Part shown: positions 9,001-17,770 of the stretch, in pieces
Layout of the letters: each line of letters begins with the position of its first letter
How positions within the stretch are numbered: position 1 is the stretch's first letter
Assembly: GCA_008682415.1 (NCBI GenBank)
Contig: VANK01000001.1
Span: forward strand, 1,240,001-1,304,000
Direction: 5' to 3'
DNA length: 64,000 nt
From: Acidobacteria bacterium AB60
GTDB lineage: Bacteria > Acidobacteriota > Terriglobia > Terriglobales > Acidobacteriaceae
The notes under the pieces: model-generated
Told to the model about the DNA's origin: nothing
The model's database searches: none
What the model saw: the letters and a program-made list of their open reading frames with translations, nothing else
Translations under genes and position numbers: made by a program

Positions 9001-9316
9001 GCGATACCCCTCCATAGCCTGACTGAGTGCCGGATCGGGAACTGATTGAAGGCTATGGCGCTCATTTTCCAAAGCTTACGCGTGCGTGGTCCGGCTCTGA
9101 ACCGAAACCTCAACTAAGTGAGGCTGGCGAAGCCTTGTCAAAGTTGGATATGCGACTTGCCGCCTTCACGAGAAGCTGACCTTCCTTCCCGATCCTGTTC
9201 ATGCTGGGGCCCCACACATTGAAGCTGAGTGCATGCGGTTGTTGCGATATGAGCTGCTGGTCGCGTGCTGAGTCCCGCGGGCCCTGGGTGTTGTTGACAC
9301 CCTCTTCAGAAGAGAC
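9001..9316 (+). promoter_or_regulatory. long structured 5' leader upstream of the exopolysaccharide genes
   Basis: No convincing ORF lies here. Three hairpins can be drawn in order: CCATAGCC (9012-9019) with GGCTATGG (9051-9058), CCTCA-N6-TGAGG (9108-9123), and GGCT-GGCGA-AGCC (9122-9134). The last two overlap by two bases, so they compete. The arrangement is compatible with an attenuator or protein-binding leader. No known riboswitch consensus was recognised. Confidence 0.3.
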
Positions 9317-9382
9317 ATGGCCATCGCGAGAGAATTCGCCGCAAGGCCGGAGTCTGGCGCTCCTGAGAAGTGGTGGAGCGCG

Positions 9383-10567
9383 TTGAAGATCCTGCACATT
9401 ATCGCGAGTCTATCTCCTGCCGGAGGAGGCCCTCCGGAGGCGGTGCGGCAGCTGGTGAAGGCGTACCTGCTGGTTGGGGCAGAGATCGAGGTGGTGTGCC
9501 TGGATGACCCGCAAGCGGCGTATCTGAAGGGGATTCCGGTCCCGGTGCATGCGCTGGGACAGTCGTACCTGGGACGCTATGCCCTGTCTCCGCGGCTGCT
9601 GCAATGGCTTCACGAGAACGCGGGACGATTCGACGGGATAGTGGTCAACGGCATCTGGACGTTTCCGGGGGTCGCGGCACGACTGGCGGCGCGGAAGGTG
9701 GCGCGGCCGTACGGGGTCTTCGTGCACGGGGCACTGGACCCGTGGTTCAACAAGACCTATCCCCTGAAGCACCTGAAGAAGTGGCTTTACTGGCCGATTC
9801 AGCATGCGGTGCTTCATGATGCGCAGGCGGTGTTCTTCACGACGGAGTCGGAGCGGGACCTGGCGAGGCAGAGCTTCAAGAAGAGCGAATGGAAGAGCGT
9901 GGTGGTTCCGTATGGGATCAATGATCCGGAGGAGCAGCGCCCCGATCGCCTTGCCCAGACTGAGGCATTTCTGAAGCTGGCTCCACAGCTGCGCGGGCGG
10001 CGGTATCTGCTGTTTTTGGCGCGGATTCACGAAAAGAAGGGATGCGACCTGTTGCTGGAGGCGTTTGCGAGGATCGCTTCACAGGCGCCGGACCTGGACC
10101 TGGTGATTGCGGGGCCTGATCAGGATGGCTTGCAGAGCAAGCTGAAACGGATTGCGGCGGAACGAAGGATTGCCGGGCGTGTGCACTGGCCAGGCTTCCT
10201 GGGCGGCGACCTGAAGTGGGGCGCCATTCGCATGTGTGAGGCATTTGTGCTTCCCTCCCACCAGGAGAATTTCGGGATCGCCGTGGTGGAAGCGCTGGCG
10301 GCGGGCCGGCCGGTGCTGATCTCCGACCAGGTGAATATCTGGCAGGAGATCGAGAGCGACCGAGCAGGGCTGGTGAAGCGGGACACGCTCGAGGGCACCG
10401 AAGAGCTGCTGCAGGAGTGGCTGGCGGTGCCGGAAGGCGAGCGCGGCGCAATGGGTATCCGAGCACGGTCGACATTTTTGAAGAGATATACGATGACGCG
10501 CGCAGCAACCGCGATCAACGAGGTATTTTTCGTGGCACGCAAGGAATCAGCAATCGCCGTGCGCTGA
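9383..10567 (+). CDS. family 4 glycosyltransferase (GT-B)
   Basis: The TTG at 9383 is preferred: GGAG lies about 5 bases upstream and the protein then starts M-K-I-L-H-I-I-A-S-L, a typical GT4 first strand. An ATG at 9317 would add 22 residues of non-family sequence. The product has 394 residues. The glycine-rich loop SPAGGGPPEAV, the donor-domain strand RYLLFLARIHEKKGCDLLLEAF and the C-terminal signature PSHQENFGIAVVEALAAGRP (retaining E-x7-E) are present. It is the first gene of the exopolysaccharide locus and probably transfers a hexose to the lipid-linked repeat unit in the cytoplasm. Confidence 0.85.
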   Translation: MKILHIIASLSPAGGGPPEAVRQLVKAYLLVGAEIEVVCLDDPQAAYLKGIPVPVHALGQSYLGRYALSPRLLQWLHENAGRFDGIVVNGIWTFPGVAARLAARKVARPYGVFVHGALDPWFNKTYPLKHLKKWLYWPIQHAVLHDAQAVFFTTESERDLARQSFKKSEWKSVVVPYGINDPEEQRPDRLAQTEAFLKLAPQLRGRRYLLFLARIHEKKGCDLLLEAFARIASQAPDLDLVIAGPDQDGLQSKLKRIAAERRIAGRVHWPGFLGGDLKWGAIRMCEAFVLPSHQENFGIAVVEALAAGRPVLISDQVNIWQEIESDRAGLVKRDTLEGTEELLQEWLAVPEGERGAMGIRARSTFLKRYTMTRAATAINEVFFVARKESAIAVR

Positions 10568-10687
10568 GCGAGGACGAGCAGTCCGTCTCAACGCGAATCC
10601 GTACTGGACAGCTGGCTTCTGCTCGACCATCGCCGCTGGGAGCAAGACCAGATTAAACTCGCCACCACGCAGAATTCAGGAGTATCA

Positions 10688-12961
10688 ATGGCAATCGAGC
10701 CTCAATCCGAACACCAACTAGATAGAGTCATGATCAACCCGGCGACCATTGCGGCGCCATCCGAGAGCCTCTCGTTGATGGACGTGTGGCGTGTGGTGAT
10801 GAAGCAGCGCTTTGTGATTCTGGCAGTGACGATCATCTCGTTCGCGGCCGCCACGGTTTATTCATTCCGCACGAAATCGGTGTACGAGAGCGGCGGCCGG
10901 TTGCAGATCAATCCCAATGTGCCCAAGGTGGGCCTGCAAGGGTATGGCGACCAGGAGCGGAGTTCGGCAGACACCTCTGCCATCCAGACGGAACTGCTGA
11001 TTCTGCAGAGCGACTCGGTTCTGCTGCAGACGGCGGAGAAGCTGGACATCTACGGGCGGCTGCGGGCGGGGGAGCACGCGACCCCGGGCAGCATCGCGCA
11101 GTACAAGCTGCCGGTGGTTTTGTCGCCGGTGGAGCGGCGGGCGCTCATCGGGTACATTCGGGGCGGTTTGAGCGTGAAGCTCGTGGGCGGGACGCAGATG
11201 GTGGATATCCGCTATCGCAATCACGATCCGAAGCTGGCGACGGACGTGGTGAACACGCTGATGGACACGTTCATTCATGAGAATCTGCGGTCGAAGTTCG
11301 ATCAGACCAAGCAGACCTCGGCGTGGCTGGAGAAGCAGCTGGAGGATCTGAAGGAGCAGGCCGCGGACGCGCAGATTCGGCTGGCGAATTTCCAGAAGCA
11401 GCACAACATTGTGGGCACGGACGAGAACTCGAACCTGACGATTCAAAAGCTGGGACAGACGAGTTCTGATCTGGAATCTGCCGAGGCGGACCGCATCATG
11501 CGGGAGTCGCGCATGCGGGAGTTTGCCTCGCAGGATACGGACATGGCGGCGCTGACGGGAGATAACCCGCAGGTGGCAGCGCTGCGCACCCAGTTGGCGG
11601 ACCTGCAGACGCAGCGGGACCAGCTGGCGCTGGAAGTGGGGCCGCGGCATCCCAAGATGCAGGCAATGAATGCGCAGATCGCCAAGGTGAAGGTAGATCT
11701 GGATCACGAGGTTTCTCTGGCGCACCGCCAGATTCAGGACGAGTACCAAGGAGCGCTGCGCACGGAACAGCTTCTTCGTCAGCGCTTGGATGCGCAGAAG
11801 GAGGAGGCGTTTCGGCTGAACGAAGATGTGGGGCAGTATGCAATTCTGCGGCACGAGGCCGAGCTGAACCGGGACCTCTACGACACGCTGCAGATGCGGC
11901 TGAAGGAGGCCAGCGTCACGGCGGGCCTTTCAGCCACCAACATTTCGGTGGTGGACCCGGCGCAGGTTCCGATTATTCCGATCGCGCCGCGCAAGACGAT
12001 GAGCATGTTGTTCGGGCTGATCGGCGGATTTGTGGGCGGCCTGGTGATGGCGTTCATCATTGAATCGATCGACGACCGGATGCAGACGTCGGAAGAGGTG
12101 GAGAGCGTGTCGACGCTGGCGTCGCTGGCCACGATTCCCCACATGGAGGACGGCCCGTTGCGGCGCAAGCGGCCGGAACTGGAGGATGGCGGGTCCTCGG
12201 CGCAGGTACGACAGCTTACGGCGCTGCACAGTCCGAAGTCACTGGCAGGCGAGGCGTACCGGGGGCTGCGCAGTTCGCTGCTGCTCTCCTCAATCGACAA
12301 GCCACCGCGAGTGATCGCGATTACCAGCGCGTTTCCGGGCGAAGGCAAGACGACTACGGCGGTGAACTGCGCCCTGGCCCTGGCGCAACGCGGAGAGCGC
12401 GTTCTGCTGGTGGACGCCGATCTGCGGCGCGGAACGCTGCACCAGGTCTTCCGCATCAACGACCGAAGCTTCGGGTTGTCGAGTGTTTTGTCGCACCCGG
12501 AGGAGCGGAGGATGGCGCCCAATCCTGTGCCCGAGCTTCCTCAGTTCCACATTCTGCCGACCGGGATGCGGCCACCGAATCCCGCCGAGATGCTGTCTTC
12601 CCAGCGCATGGAGGAGCAACTGCATCAATGGACACGCGACTATGACCGGATCGTGCTGGACACGGCGCCGATCCTGGCGGTCTCAGACACGCAGGCGTTG
12701 GCGGTGATGGCCGACGCGGTTGTGCTGGTGGTGCGCGCGGGCGTAACGCGCAAGCGGGCGATTCTGCGCGCGCGCGACCTGCTGTGGCGCATCAATGCCA
12801 AGATCGCCGGAGTGGTGGTCAATGACGTGGATATGAGACTGGAGAACTTCTACACGTATCGTTATGGGATGTACGGGTACCGCTACGGATATGGCTATTC
12901 TTACGCTCAGCCCTATTCCACTACTCCCGAGGAAGCTGAGGAAAAGGAGAAGAGCAAGTAA
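10688..12961 (+). CDS. wzc: polysaccharide copolymerase fused to a BY-type tyrosine autokinase (Wzc-like)
   Basis: The ATG at 10688 follows AGGAGT by 5 bases. The 757-residue product has a Wzz domain with transmembrane helices near residues 37-57 and 440-460 flanking a long coiled-coil periplasmic segment rich in Gln and Leu. The C-terminal cytoplasmic kinase shows Walker A FPGEGKTTT (about 550), Walker A' LLVDADLRRG (about 575) and Walker B RIVLDTAPIL (about 655). The C terminus carries a cluster of ten tyrosines within about 25 residues, the usual autophosphorylation tail. It sets chain length and assembles with the Wza-like pore downstream. No low-molecular-weight phosphatase (Wzb) is encoded nearby. 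Confidence 0.9.
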   Translation: MAIEPQSEHQLDRVMINPATIAAPSESLSLMDVWRVVMKQRFVILAVTIISFAAATVYSFRTKSVYESGGRLQINPNVPKVGLQGYGDQERSSADTSAIQTELLILQSDSVLLQTAEKLDIYGRLRAGEHATPGSIAQYKLPVVLSPVERRALIGYIRGGLSVKLVGGTQMVDIRYRNHDPKLATDVVNTLMDTFIHENLRSKFDQTKQTSAWLEKQLEDLKEQAADAQIRLANFQKQHNIVGTDENSNLTIQKLGQTSSDLESAEADRIMRESRMREFASQDTDMAALTGDNPQVAALRTQLADLQTQRDQLALEVGPRHPKMQAMNAQIAKVKVDLDHEVSLAHRQIQDEYQGALRTEQLLRQRLDAQKEEAFRLNEDVGQYAILRHEAELNRDLYDTLQMRLKEASVTAGLSATNISVVDPAQVPIIPIAPRKTMSMLFGLIGGFVGGLVMAFIIESIDDRMQTSEEVESVSTLASLATIPHMEDGPLRRKRPELEDGGSSAQVRQLTALHSPKSLAGEAYRGLRSSLLLSSIDKPPRVIAITSAFPGEGKTTTAVNCALALAQRGERVLLVDADLRRGTLHQVFRINDRSFGLSSVLSHPEERRMAPNPVPELPQFHILPTGMRPPNPAEMLSSQRMEEQLHQWTRDYDRIVLDTAPILAVSDTQALAVMADAVVLVVRAGVTRKRAILRARDLLWRINAKIAGVVVNDVDMRLENFYTYRYGMYGYRYGYGYSYAQPYSTTPEEAEEKEKSK

Positions 12962-12962
12962 G

Positions 12963-13901
12963 ATGGGTACGCGATTTGCATGCGCTGTAGCATTTTCCGG
13001 TGTCCTCCTTCTGTCGGGATCGTTTAGCGGAGCACAGCAGGCCTCGGGCGTGGTAGCCGCGATTGCGCCGGCGATCCCGATCGGAGCGGGCGACCTGATC
13101 GAGGTAACGGTATTCGGCCAGTCAGACCTTTCGGGGCGATTCCGGATCAATGAAAAGGGCGACGTTGTGATCCCGCTGCTGGGGCTGGTGCACATGGCAG
13201 GGATGACCGCGGATGATGCCGCCATAGACATCAACGCACGGTACATCCAGGCGCAGATTTTGAATGCGGGCCAACAGCACGTGACGGTATTCATCTCGGA
13301 GTACGCGACCCAGGGCATCCTGGTGAACGGCGAGGTCAAGACGCCTGGTGTTTTTCCCGCCCTGGGAGTACGGATGTTGAACGACTTATTGACGGCCGCT
13401 GGAGGGCTGACCCCCACCGCCAGCTCGAAGATTGTGATTACGCACAAAAGCGCGCCTGATAATCCGACCACGATTGAATACAACCCGGAGGCTGTTCCGC
13501 CGCTGGTTCCACAGGTGCAGATTCTTCCGGGCGACACGATCCTGGTTCCGCGCGCGGGCATCGTGTATATCGCGGGCAACGTGACCCGTTCGGGAGGCTA
13601 TGTTCTCGATGGACAGCACTCGATGACGGTGGAGAAACTGATGGCGCTGGCGGGTTGGGGCGGGAGAGCGGCGGCGCTCGATCATGCGCACCTGGTGAGA
13701 ACGCTGGGCAACGGAAGCCGCGAGGATGTGGAACTGAGCGTCAACCGCATCTTCAAGGGCAAGGCGCCGGATATCGTATTGAAGGACGGGGACATTGTGT
13801 GGATTCCCACCAGCCGCGGGAAGCTGGTGACAGAGCAGGCAATTAGTTCGGCTCTGGGCATCGGAACGAGCATTGCCATCTACCGTACGCAGTTCCAGTA
13901 A
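12963..13901 (+). CDS. polysaccharide export outer-membrane protein (Wza-like)
   Basis: The ATG at 12963 begins one base after the copolymerase stop; the Shine-Dalgarno (AAGGAGA) lies inside the upstream gene. The 312-residue product has a signal peptide without a lipobox cysteine, unlike E. coli Wza. It then has the Poly_export domain (IGAGDLIEVTVFGQSDLSG) and two SLBB-type segments (VNGEVKTPGVFP; YIAGNVTRSGGYVL). It ends with a short hydrophobic stretch (ISSALGIGTSIAIY), so an alpha-helical outer-membrane barrel like that of Wza is not obvious. It is inferred to form the export conduit with the BY-kinase. Confidence 0.88.
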   Translation: MGTRFACAVAFSGVLLLSGSFSGAQQASGVVAAIAPAIPIGAGDLIEVTVFGQSDLSGRFRINEKGDVVIPLLGLVHMAGMTADDAAIDINARYIQAQILNAGQQHVTVFISEYATQGILVNGEVKTPGVFPALGVRMLNDLLTAAGGLTPTASSKIVITHKSAPDNPTTIEYNPEAVPPLVPQVQILPGDTILVPRAGIVYIAGNVTRSGGYVLDGQHSMTVEKLMALAGWGGRAAALDHAHLVRTLGNGSREDVELSVNRIFKGKAPDIVLKDGDIVWIPTSRGKLVTEQAISSALGIGTSIAIYRTQFQ

Positions 13902-13943
13902 CTCCGGATGCAGCCTTAGATATCCGCCACAGCTTACTAACTA

Positions 13944-15077
13944 ATGTTTGCCTCTATGCCGTTATCCAGCCCACTTATCATTCACGTTGTCGCCCGCCTG
14001 AAGCCGGCGGAGTGCGGGGTAAGCGACTTCGCCCTGGCAATCGCTGCGCAATTGCAGAGGGAGTTCGGTGTCCGATCAGCTTTCGCGGTCGTCAACTCCA
14101 AGGAAGCATGCGAAGTGCCCTATCCTCGCGTGTATCGCTTGCAGCGAGAACTGCTGGAAGCATGCCAGGAGCTGAGTCAGGGCGAGCCCGCGACGCTGCT
14201 GCTTCACGTAAGCGGCTACGGATTTTCCAGGGATGGAGCGCCGACCGAGCTTGCGACAGCGATCGCGAGGGTCCGCGAGCACGGCGAATTCAAGATCGCG
14301 GTTTACTTTCACGAGTTGTTTGCAACCGGGATGCCGTGGCGGTCGGCATTCTGGCACTCGCGCCGCCAACAGCGGGCGGTGAGCCGAATCGCCCAGGACG
14401 CGGATGTTGTGGTAACCAATGTAGAACGTCACGCAGCCTGGTTGGAAGAAGTACCGGATAAGCGGACAAAGCTTCCGGTGTGGAAGCTCCCGGTGATTTC
14501 GAATGTAGGGGAATCTCAGTCGCTGACGGGGATGGAGTCGCGAATGCCGACACTGGCGGTATTTGGATTGCCGGCCTCCCGGCGCAAGTCTTACGGGCAC
14601 CTTGGTTCGCTCGCCAGGCTGGTTAGAGCGCTGGGGGTCCGGGAGGTTTTTGACATCGGGCCGCCATTTGATGCGCCGGCGCATGTTCATGGAGTCCCCG
14701 TCAAACAACTGGGCGTGGTTCCGGCAGGCGAACTGGGGAATCTACTTTCCAGGATCCGGTTTGGATTTGCGACGACGCCGGCACCCTATTTAGCGAAATC
14801 GGGCGTCTTCGCGGGCTACTGTGCGCACGGGACGATCCCGGTGATTGCGGACCCTTTCGTCGGCACATTCGACGGTTTGAGCGACGGGTTGCAATTAATC
14901 AGTCCGAAGACGGTGGAAGCGGCCGGGGCTGGGGGATTCGACCGTTGCTCAACGGCAGCATGGACTTGGTACAGGCAACACTCCGTGGATGCTCATGCGG
15001 AGACGTACGCGAGAGTTTTGGGTCAGCTTTGGGCCAGCGCGGAAGCAAGCGCAGTGAGCAGCGTTGCAGGGGCTTAG
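13944..15077 (+). CDS. glycosyltransferase-like protein of the exopolysaccharide locus
   Basis: The product has 377 residues. The N terminus (IIHVVARLKPAECGVSDFALAIA) resembles GT-B glycosyltransferases that begin by handling an acceptor loop. The middle (AVFGLPASRRKSYGHLGSL) corresponds to a linker and donor-domain start. The terminal region (KSGVFAGYCAHGTIPVIADP) takes the place of the usual E-x7-E signature, which I cannot find intact. It may be a divergent or inactive transferase. It lies between the exporter gene and a GT4 gene and overlaps the latter's longest frame, which supports a role in the same pathway. An ATG at 13959 is an alternative start. Confidence 0.65.
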   Translation: MFASMPLSSPLIIHVVARLKPAECGVSDFALAIAAQLQREFGVRSAFAVVNSKEACEVPYPRVYRLQRELLEACQELSQGEPATLLLHVSGYGFSRDGAPTELATAIARVREHGEFKIAVYFHELFATGMPWRSAFWHSRRQQRAVSRIAQDADVVVTNVERHAAWLEEVPDKRTKLPVWKLPVISNVGESQSLTGMESRMPTLAVFGLPASRRKSYGHLGSLARLVRALGVREVFDIGPPFDAPAHVHGVPVKQLGVVPAGELGNLLSRIRFGFATTPAPYLAKSGVFAGYCAHGTIPVIADPFVGTFDGLSDGLQLISPKTVEAAGAGGFDRCSTAAWTWYRQHSVDAHAETYARVLGQLWASAEASAVSSVAGA

Positions 15078-15153
15078 TTCACAGGTGAATACAGTTCACA
15101 GCTGCTCTTCCTCCGTCGACGAGTCGGGCACAGCATTGCAAAAGCGCGAACGG

Positions 15154-16380
15154 ATGGCTGTGCTGATGTCTCATCCCACGGGGAACCAGAATGTGCGAAA
15201 TGCGTTGCGCGCGCTGTCAGAACGTGGAATGTTGGCCGAGTTCTGGACGGCGTTTGCATGGAATCCGCGATCGGCGTGGAACAAGTGGCTGCCGGAAACG
15301 ATACGGCGCCAATGCGCGAGGCGTGTGTTCGAAGAGGCGCCGCGAGAACTGATGCACTGCGTACCGATGCGCGAACTGATCCGACTCGCGGCGCGATCCA
15401 CGCCTGTGGAGGACCTGCTGTGCTCCCATGAACGCCCCTGTTCGGTGATTGGCGTTTATCGACACTTTGATGCCCGGGTGGCGCGGCGGCTCCGGAAGTC
15501 ACAGGTGGATGCGGTGTACGCCTACGAGGGGGGCGCGTTACAGACCTTCCGCGAAGCGAGGCGACGCGGCATAACGACTATCTACGACTTGGCGAGCGGG
15601 CACTGGTATTGGGAACGGAATCTGCTGCGGGAAGAAGCGCTGCGTAGACCAAATCTGGCGAGCATCATTCCCAAACTCACGGACTCGGAGAGACACATGC
15701 GCGAAAAGGATGAGGAGTTGGCGCGCGCGGATGTTGTCATCGTCGCCAGTACTCATGTTCGCCGCACGCTTTCAGGCGTCGTAGATCCGGAGAGGATCAA
15801 GGTGGTTCCGTATGGAGCTCCCACGGTACGGGTCCGGCCGAAGGCTCGGGATGGGCGGGAGCCGCTGAAGGTATTGTTCGCCGGTGCGCTTCATCAGAGA
15901 AAGGGAATCGGCTATCTCCTAGAGGCGGTCTCGATGCTGCGACAGGATGTGGAATTGACGCTGATTGGTCAGCGCATTGCTTCGAATGCGATTGTGGACG
16001 CGGCATGCCAGCGCGCGCGCTGGTTCCCTACTCTTCCGCATGATCAGGTGCTGCAGGTTATGCTTCAATCTGATGTTCTGGTTCTTCCCTCCCTAAGCGA
16101 GGGTTTTGGGCTCGTGGTAACGGAAGCGCTCGCGTGCGGGGTGCCGGTGATCATTACGGCCAACGTAGGAGCCAGCGGCCTTGTTTCCGACGGGCGGGAA
16201 GGTTACGTGGTTCCAGTGCAATCTGCCGATTCGATTGCTCACCGGCTCAGCGTGCTGGATGGCGATCGCGATTTGCTGGCTGCAATGTCAGAGAACGCGC
16301 AAAAAACTGCCGCGCGACATACCTGGCAAGCCTATCGCCAATCCATCTCGGAGATTGTCGAGGCCGCGTCATGCCGTTGA
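15154..16380 (+). CDS. family 4 glycosyltransferase (GT-B)
   Basis: The ATG at 15154 starts the first beta-strand directly (MAVLMSHPTGNQNV); TTG 15064 and GTG 15085 are longer in-frame alternatives without good ribosome binding sites. The product has about 408 residues. The donor domain shows LKVLFAGALHQRKGIGYLLEAV, and the sugar-nucleotide signature PSLSEGFGLVVTEALACGVP has the E-x7-E pair intact. The stop lies inside the start of the next gene (10-base overlap), so the polymerase gene is coupled to it. It probably adds one sugar of the repeat unit at the cytoplasmic membrane face. Confidence 0.85.
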   Translation: MAVLMSHPTGNQNVRNALRALSERGMLAEFWTAFAWNPRSAWNKWLPETIRRQCARRVFEEAPRELMHCVPMRELIRLAARSTPVEDLLCSHERPCSVIGVYRHFDARVARRLRKSQVDAVYAYEGGALQTFREARRRGITTIYDLASGHWYWERNLLREEALRRPNLASIIPKLTDSERHMREKDEELARADVVIVASTHVRRTLSGVVDPERIKVVPYGAPTVRVRPKARDGREPLKVLFAGALHQRKGIGYLLEAVSMLRQDVELTLIGQRIASNAIVDAACQRARWFPTLPHDQVLQVMLQSDVLVLPSLSEGFGLVVTEALACGVPVIITANVGASGLVSDGREGYVVPVQSADSIAHRLSVLDGDRDLLAAMSENAQKTAARHTWQAYRQSISEIVEAASCR

Positions 16381-17753
16381 AGTTACGCACCTCAGGTTGG
16401 CAGAGCTTTTGGAGAATGCCTCTGCTAAAGAAGCTCTTTTGGGCCTATTTTCTGCTCCTGATCTTCGAGGGGGCGCTCCGCAAGTGGATTCTGCCGCAGT
16501 TCTCCGCGCCCCTTTTGTTGGTACGCGACCCGATCGCAATCTTAATTATCTGGGAAGCTTATCGGTCGCGTAAGTGGCCCACAAAGTGGACTACCGCGCT
16601 CATACTTCTGAGTACATTGACTATCGGACTCGCGATTATTCAGGTGGTAACTGGGGTGGAGCCCTGGTTCGCCGCGCTGTACGGATTGCGCTCGTACCTG
16701 TTGCCATTCCCTGTAGCCTTCATCATGGCTCAAAACCTGGACACGGAAGATCTTCGCAAGTTCGCGGTTTGTATGCTTTGGCTTCTATTGCCTCTTACCG
16801 CGCTGGAAGTTATTCAGTACATTGCACCGGCTAGTTCAGTCTGGAATAAGGGGGCCTACGAAGGGACTGTTCAATTAGCTTCGGCAGGCGCCCATGTGAG
16901 GGCTTCAGCTACATTCAGCTACGTGAGCGGGCCTATGTGCTACATCCCAATCTGCGCAGCGTTTGTGTTTTTGGGCTTCTCTGATCCGAAGTTTGCCAAG
17001 CGGTGGTTGATCTGGACTGCAGCCGCTTGTCTGGTGTTATCGGTCCCTGTCACTGGAAGCCGAACGGTGGTATTCGAATTGGGCATTCTGATCGCGTTTG
17101 TGGGCATCGCGGCGCTGATGGGCGTGTCTCAATTGGCGAAGACAATTCAAGTCATCGTATTTCTGGGATTTGTTGCCCTGCTTGTATCGCGCTTGCCAGT
17201 GTTTGATGAAGCTACCCAGACATTGACTGAGAGATTCAATGAAGCAGCCTCTGCGGAGGGGAGCGCCGAAGAATCGTTGATCTTGAGGGCGATCAAGCCC
17301 ATCACCGTATCGATCGCGGACGGCTTTTCCGCCGGCGGAAACTGGCTGGGGCAAGGCATGGGTTACGGATCCGCCGCAATTGCGCAACTTCTGACCGGAT
17401 CATCGCTGGCGTTGGTGGGAGAAGAAGAGTTTCCTCGCGTTCTTGGCGAATTCGGGTTGCCATCCGGTTTGGCGTACATGATATTCCGTCTTTTGTTAGT
17501 GGGCTCTCTAGCATACGGCGGCGCAGTCCAGGCACGCGCTGGTCGACCACTGGCTTGGCTTCTCATACCGATTAATGTCAAACTGCTTCTCATGGGCCAA
17601 ATGGAACAGCCGACGTTACAAGGGTTCATGGTCCTCAGTTTCGCTCTTACGAGTGTCGCAATAAGGATGCCGATCGGCGCCGTTGATTCGTTGCACACTC
17701 GGGCCCGTACCAACGTGCCACGGAGACTTCCGTCTCCTGGGACTGCGGTGTGA
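16371..17753 (+). CDS. Wzy-like polysaccharide polymerase / O-antigen ligase-family membrane protein
   Basis: The ATG at 16371 overlaps the preceding glycosyltransferase by 10 bases. The 460-residue product has around ten hydrophobic helices (for example LFWAYFLLLIFEGAL, WTAAACLVLSVPVTGS, VIVFLGFVALLV). The segment VTGSRTVVFELGILIAF is the small conserved Wzy/WaaL region ending in a Ser/Arg pair. A hydrophilic loop of about 70 residues follows (EEEFPRVLGEFGLPSG), which resembles the catalytic periplasmic loop of polymerases. In this context polymerisation is more likely than ligation. Base composition here is less GC-rich than upstream. Confidence 0.7.
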   Translation: MPLKLRTSGWQSFWRMPLLKKLFWAYFLLLIFEGALRKWILPQFSAPLLLVRDPIAILIIWEAYRSRKWPTKWTTALILLSTLTIGLAIIQVVTGVEPWFAALYGLRSYLLPFPVAFIMAQNLDTEDLRKFAVCMLWLLLPLTALEVIQYIAPASSVWNKGAYEGTVQLASAGAHVRASATFSYVSGPMCYIPICAAFVFLGFSDPKFAKRWLIWTAAACLVLSVPVTGSRTVVFELGILIAFVGIAALMGVSQLAKTIQVIVFLGFVALLVSRLPVFDEATQTLTERFNEAASAEGSAEESLILRAIKPITVSIADGFSAGGNWLGQGMGYGSAAIAQLLTGSSLALVGEEEFPRVLGEFGLPSGLAYMIFRLLLVGSLAYGGAVQARAGRPLAWLLIPINVKLLLMGQMEQPTLQGFMVLSFALTSVAIRMPIGAVDSLHTRARTNVPRRLPSPGTAV

Positions 17754-17770
17754 GTACGGAGGTTAGAGGT

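Noticed and set aside
9001-9060. Known riboswitch (cyclic di-GMP class) in the exopolysaccharide leader
   Set aside because: The conserved cores of the known classes were not found; only generic hairpins are visible.
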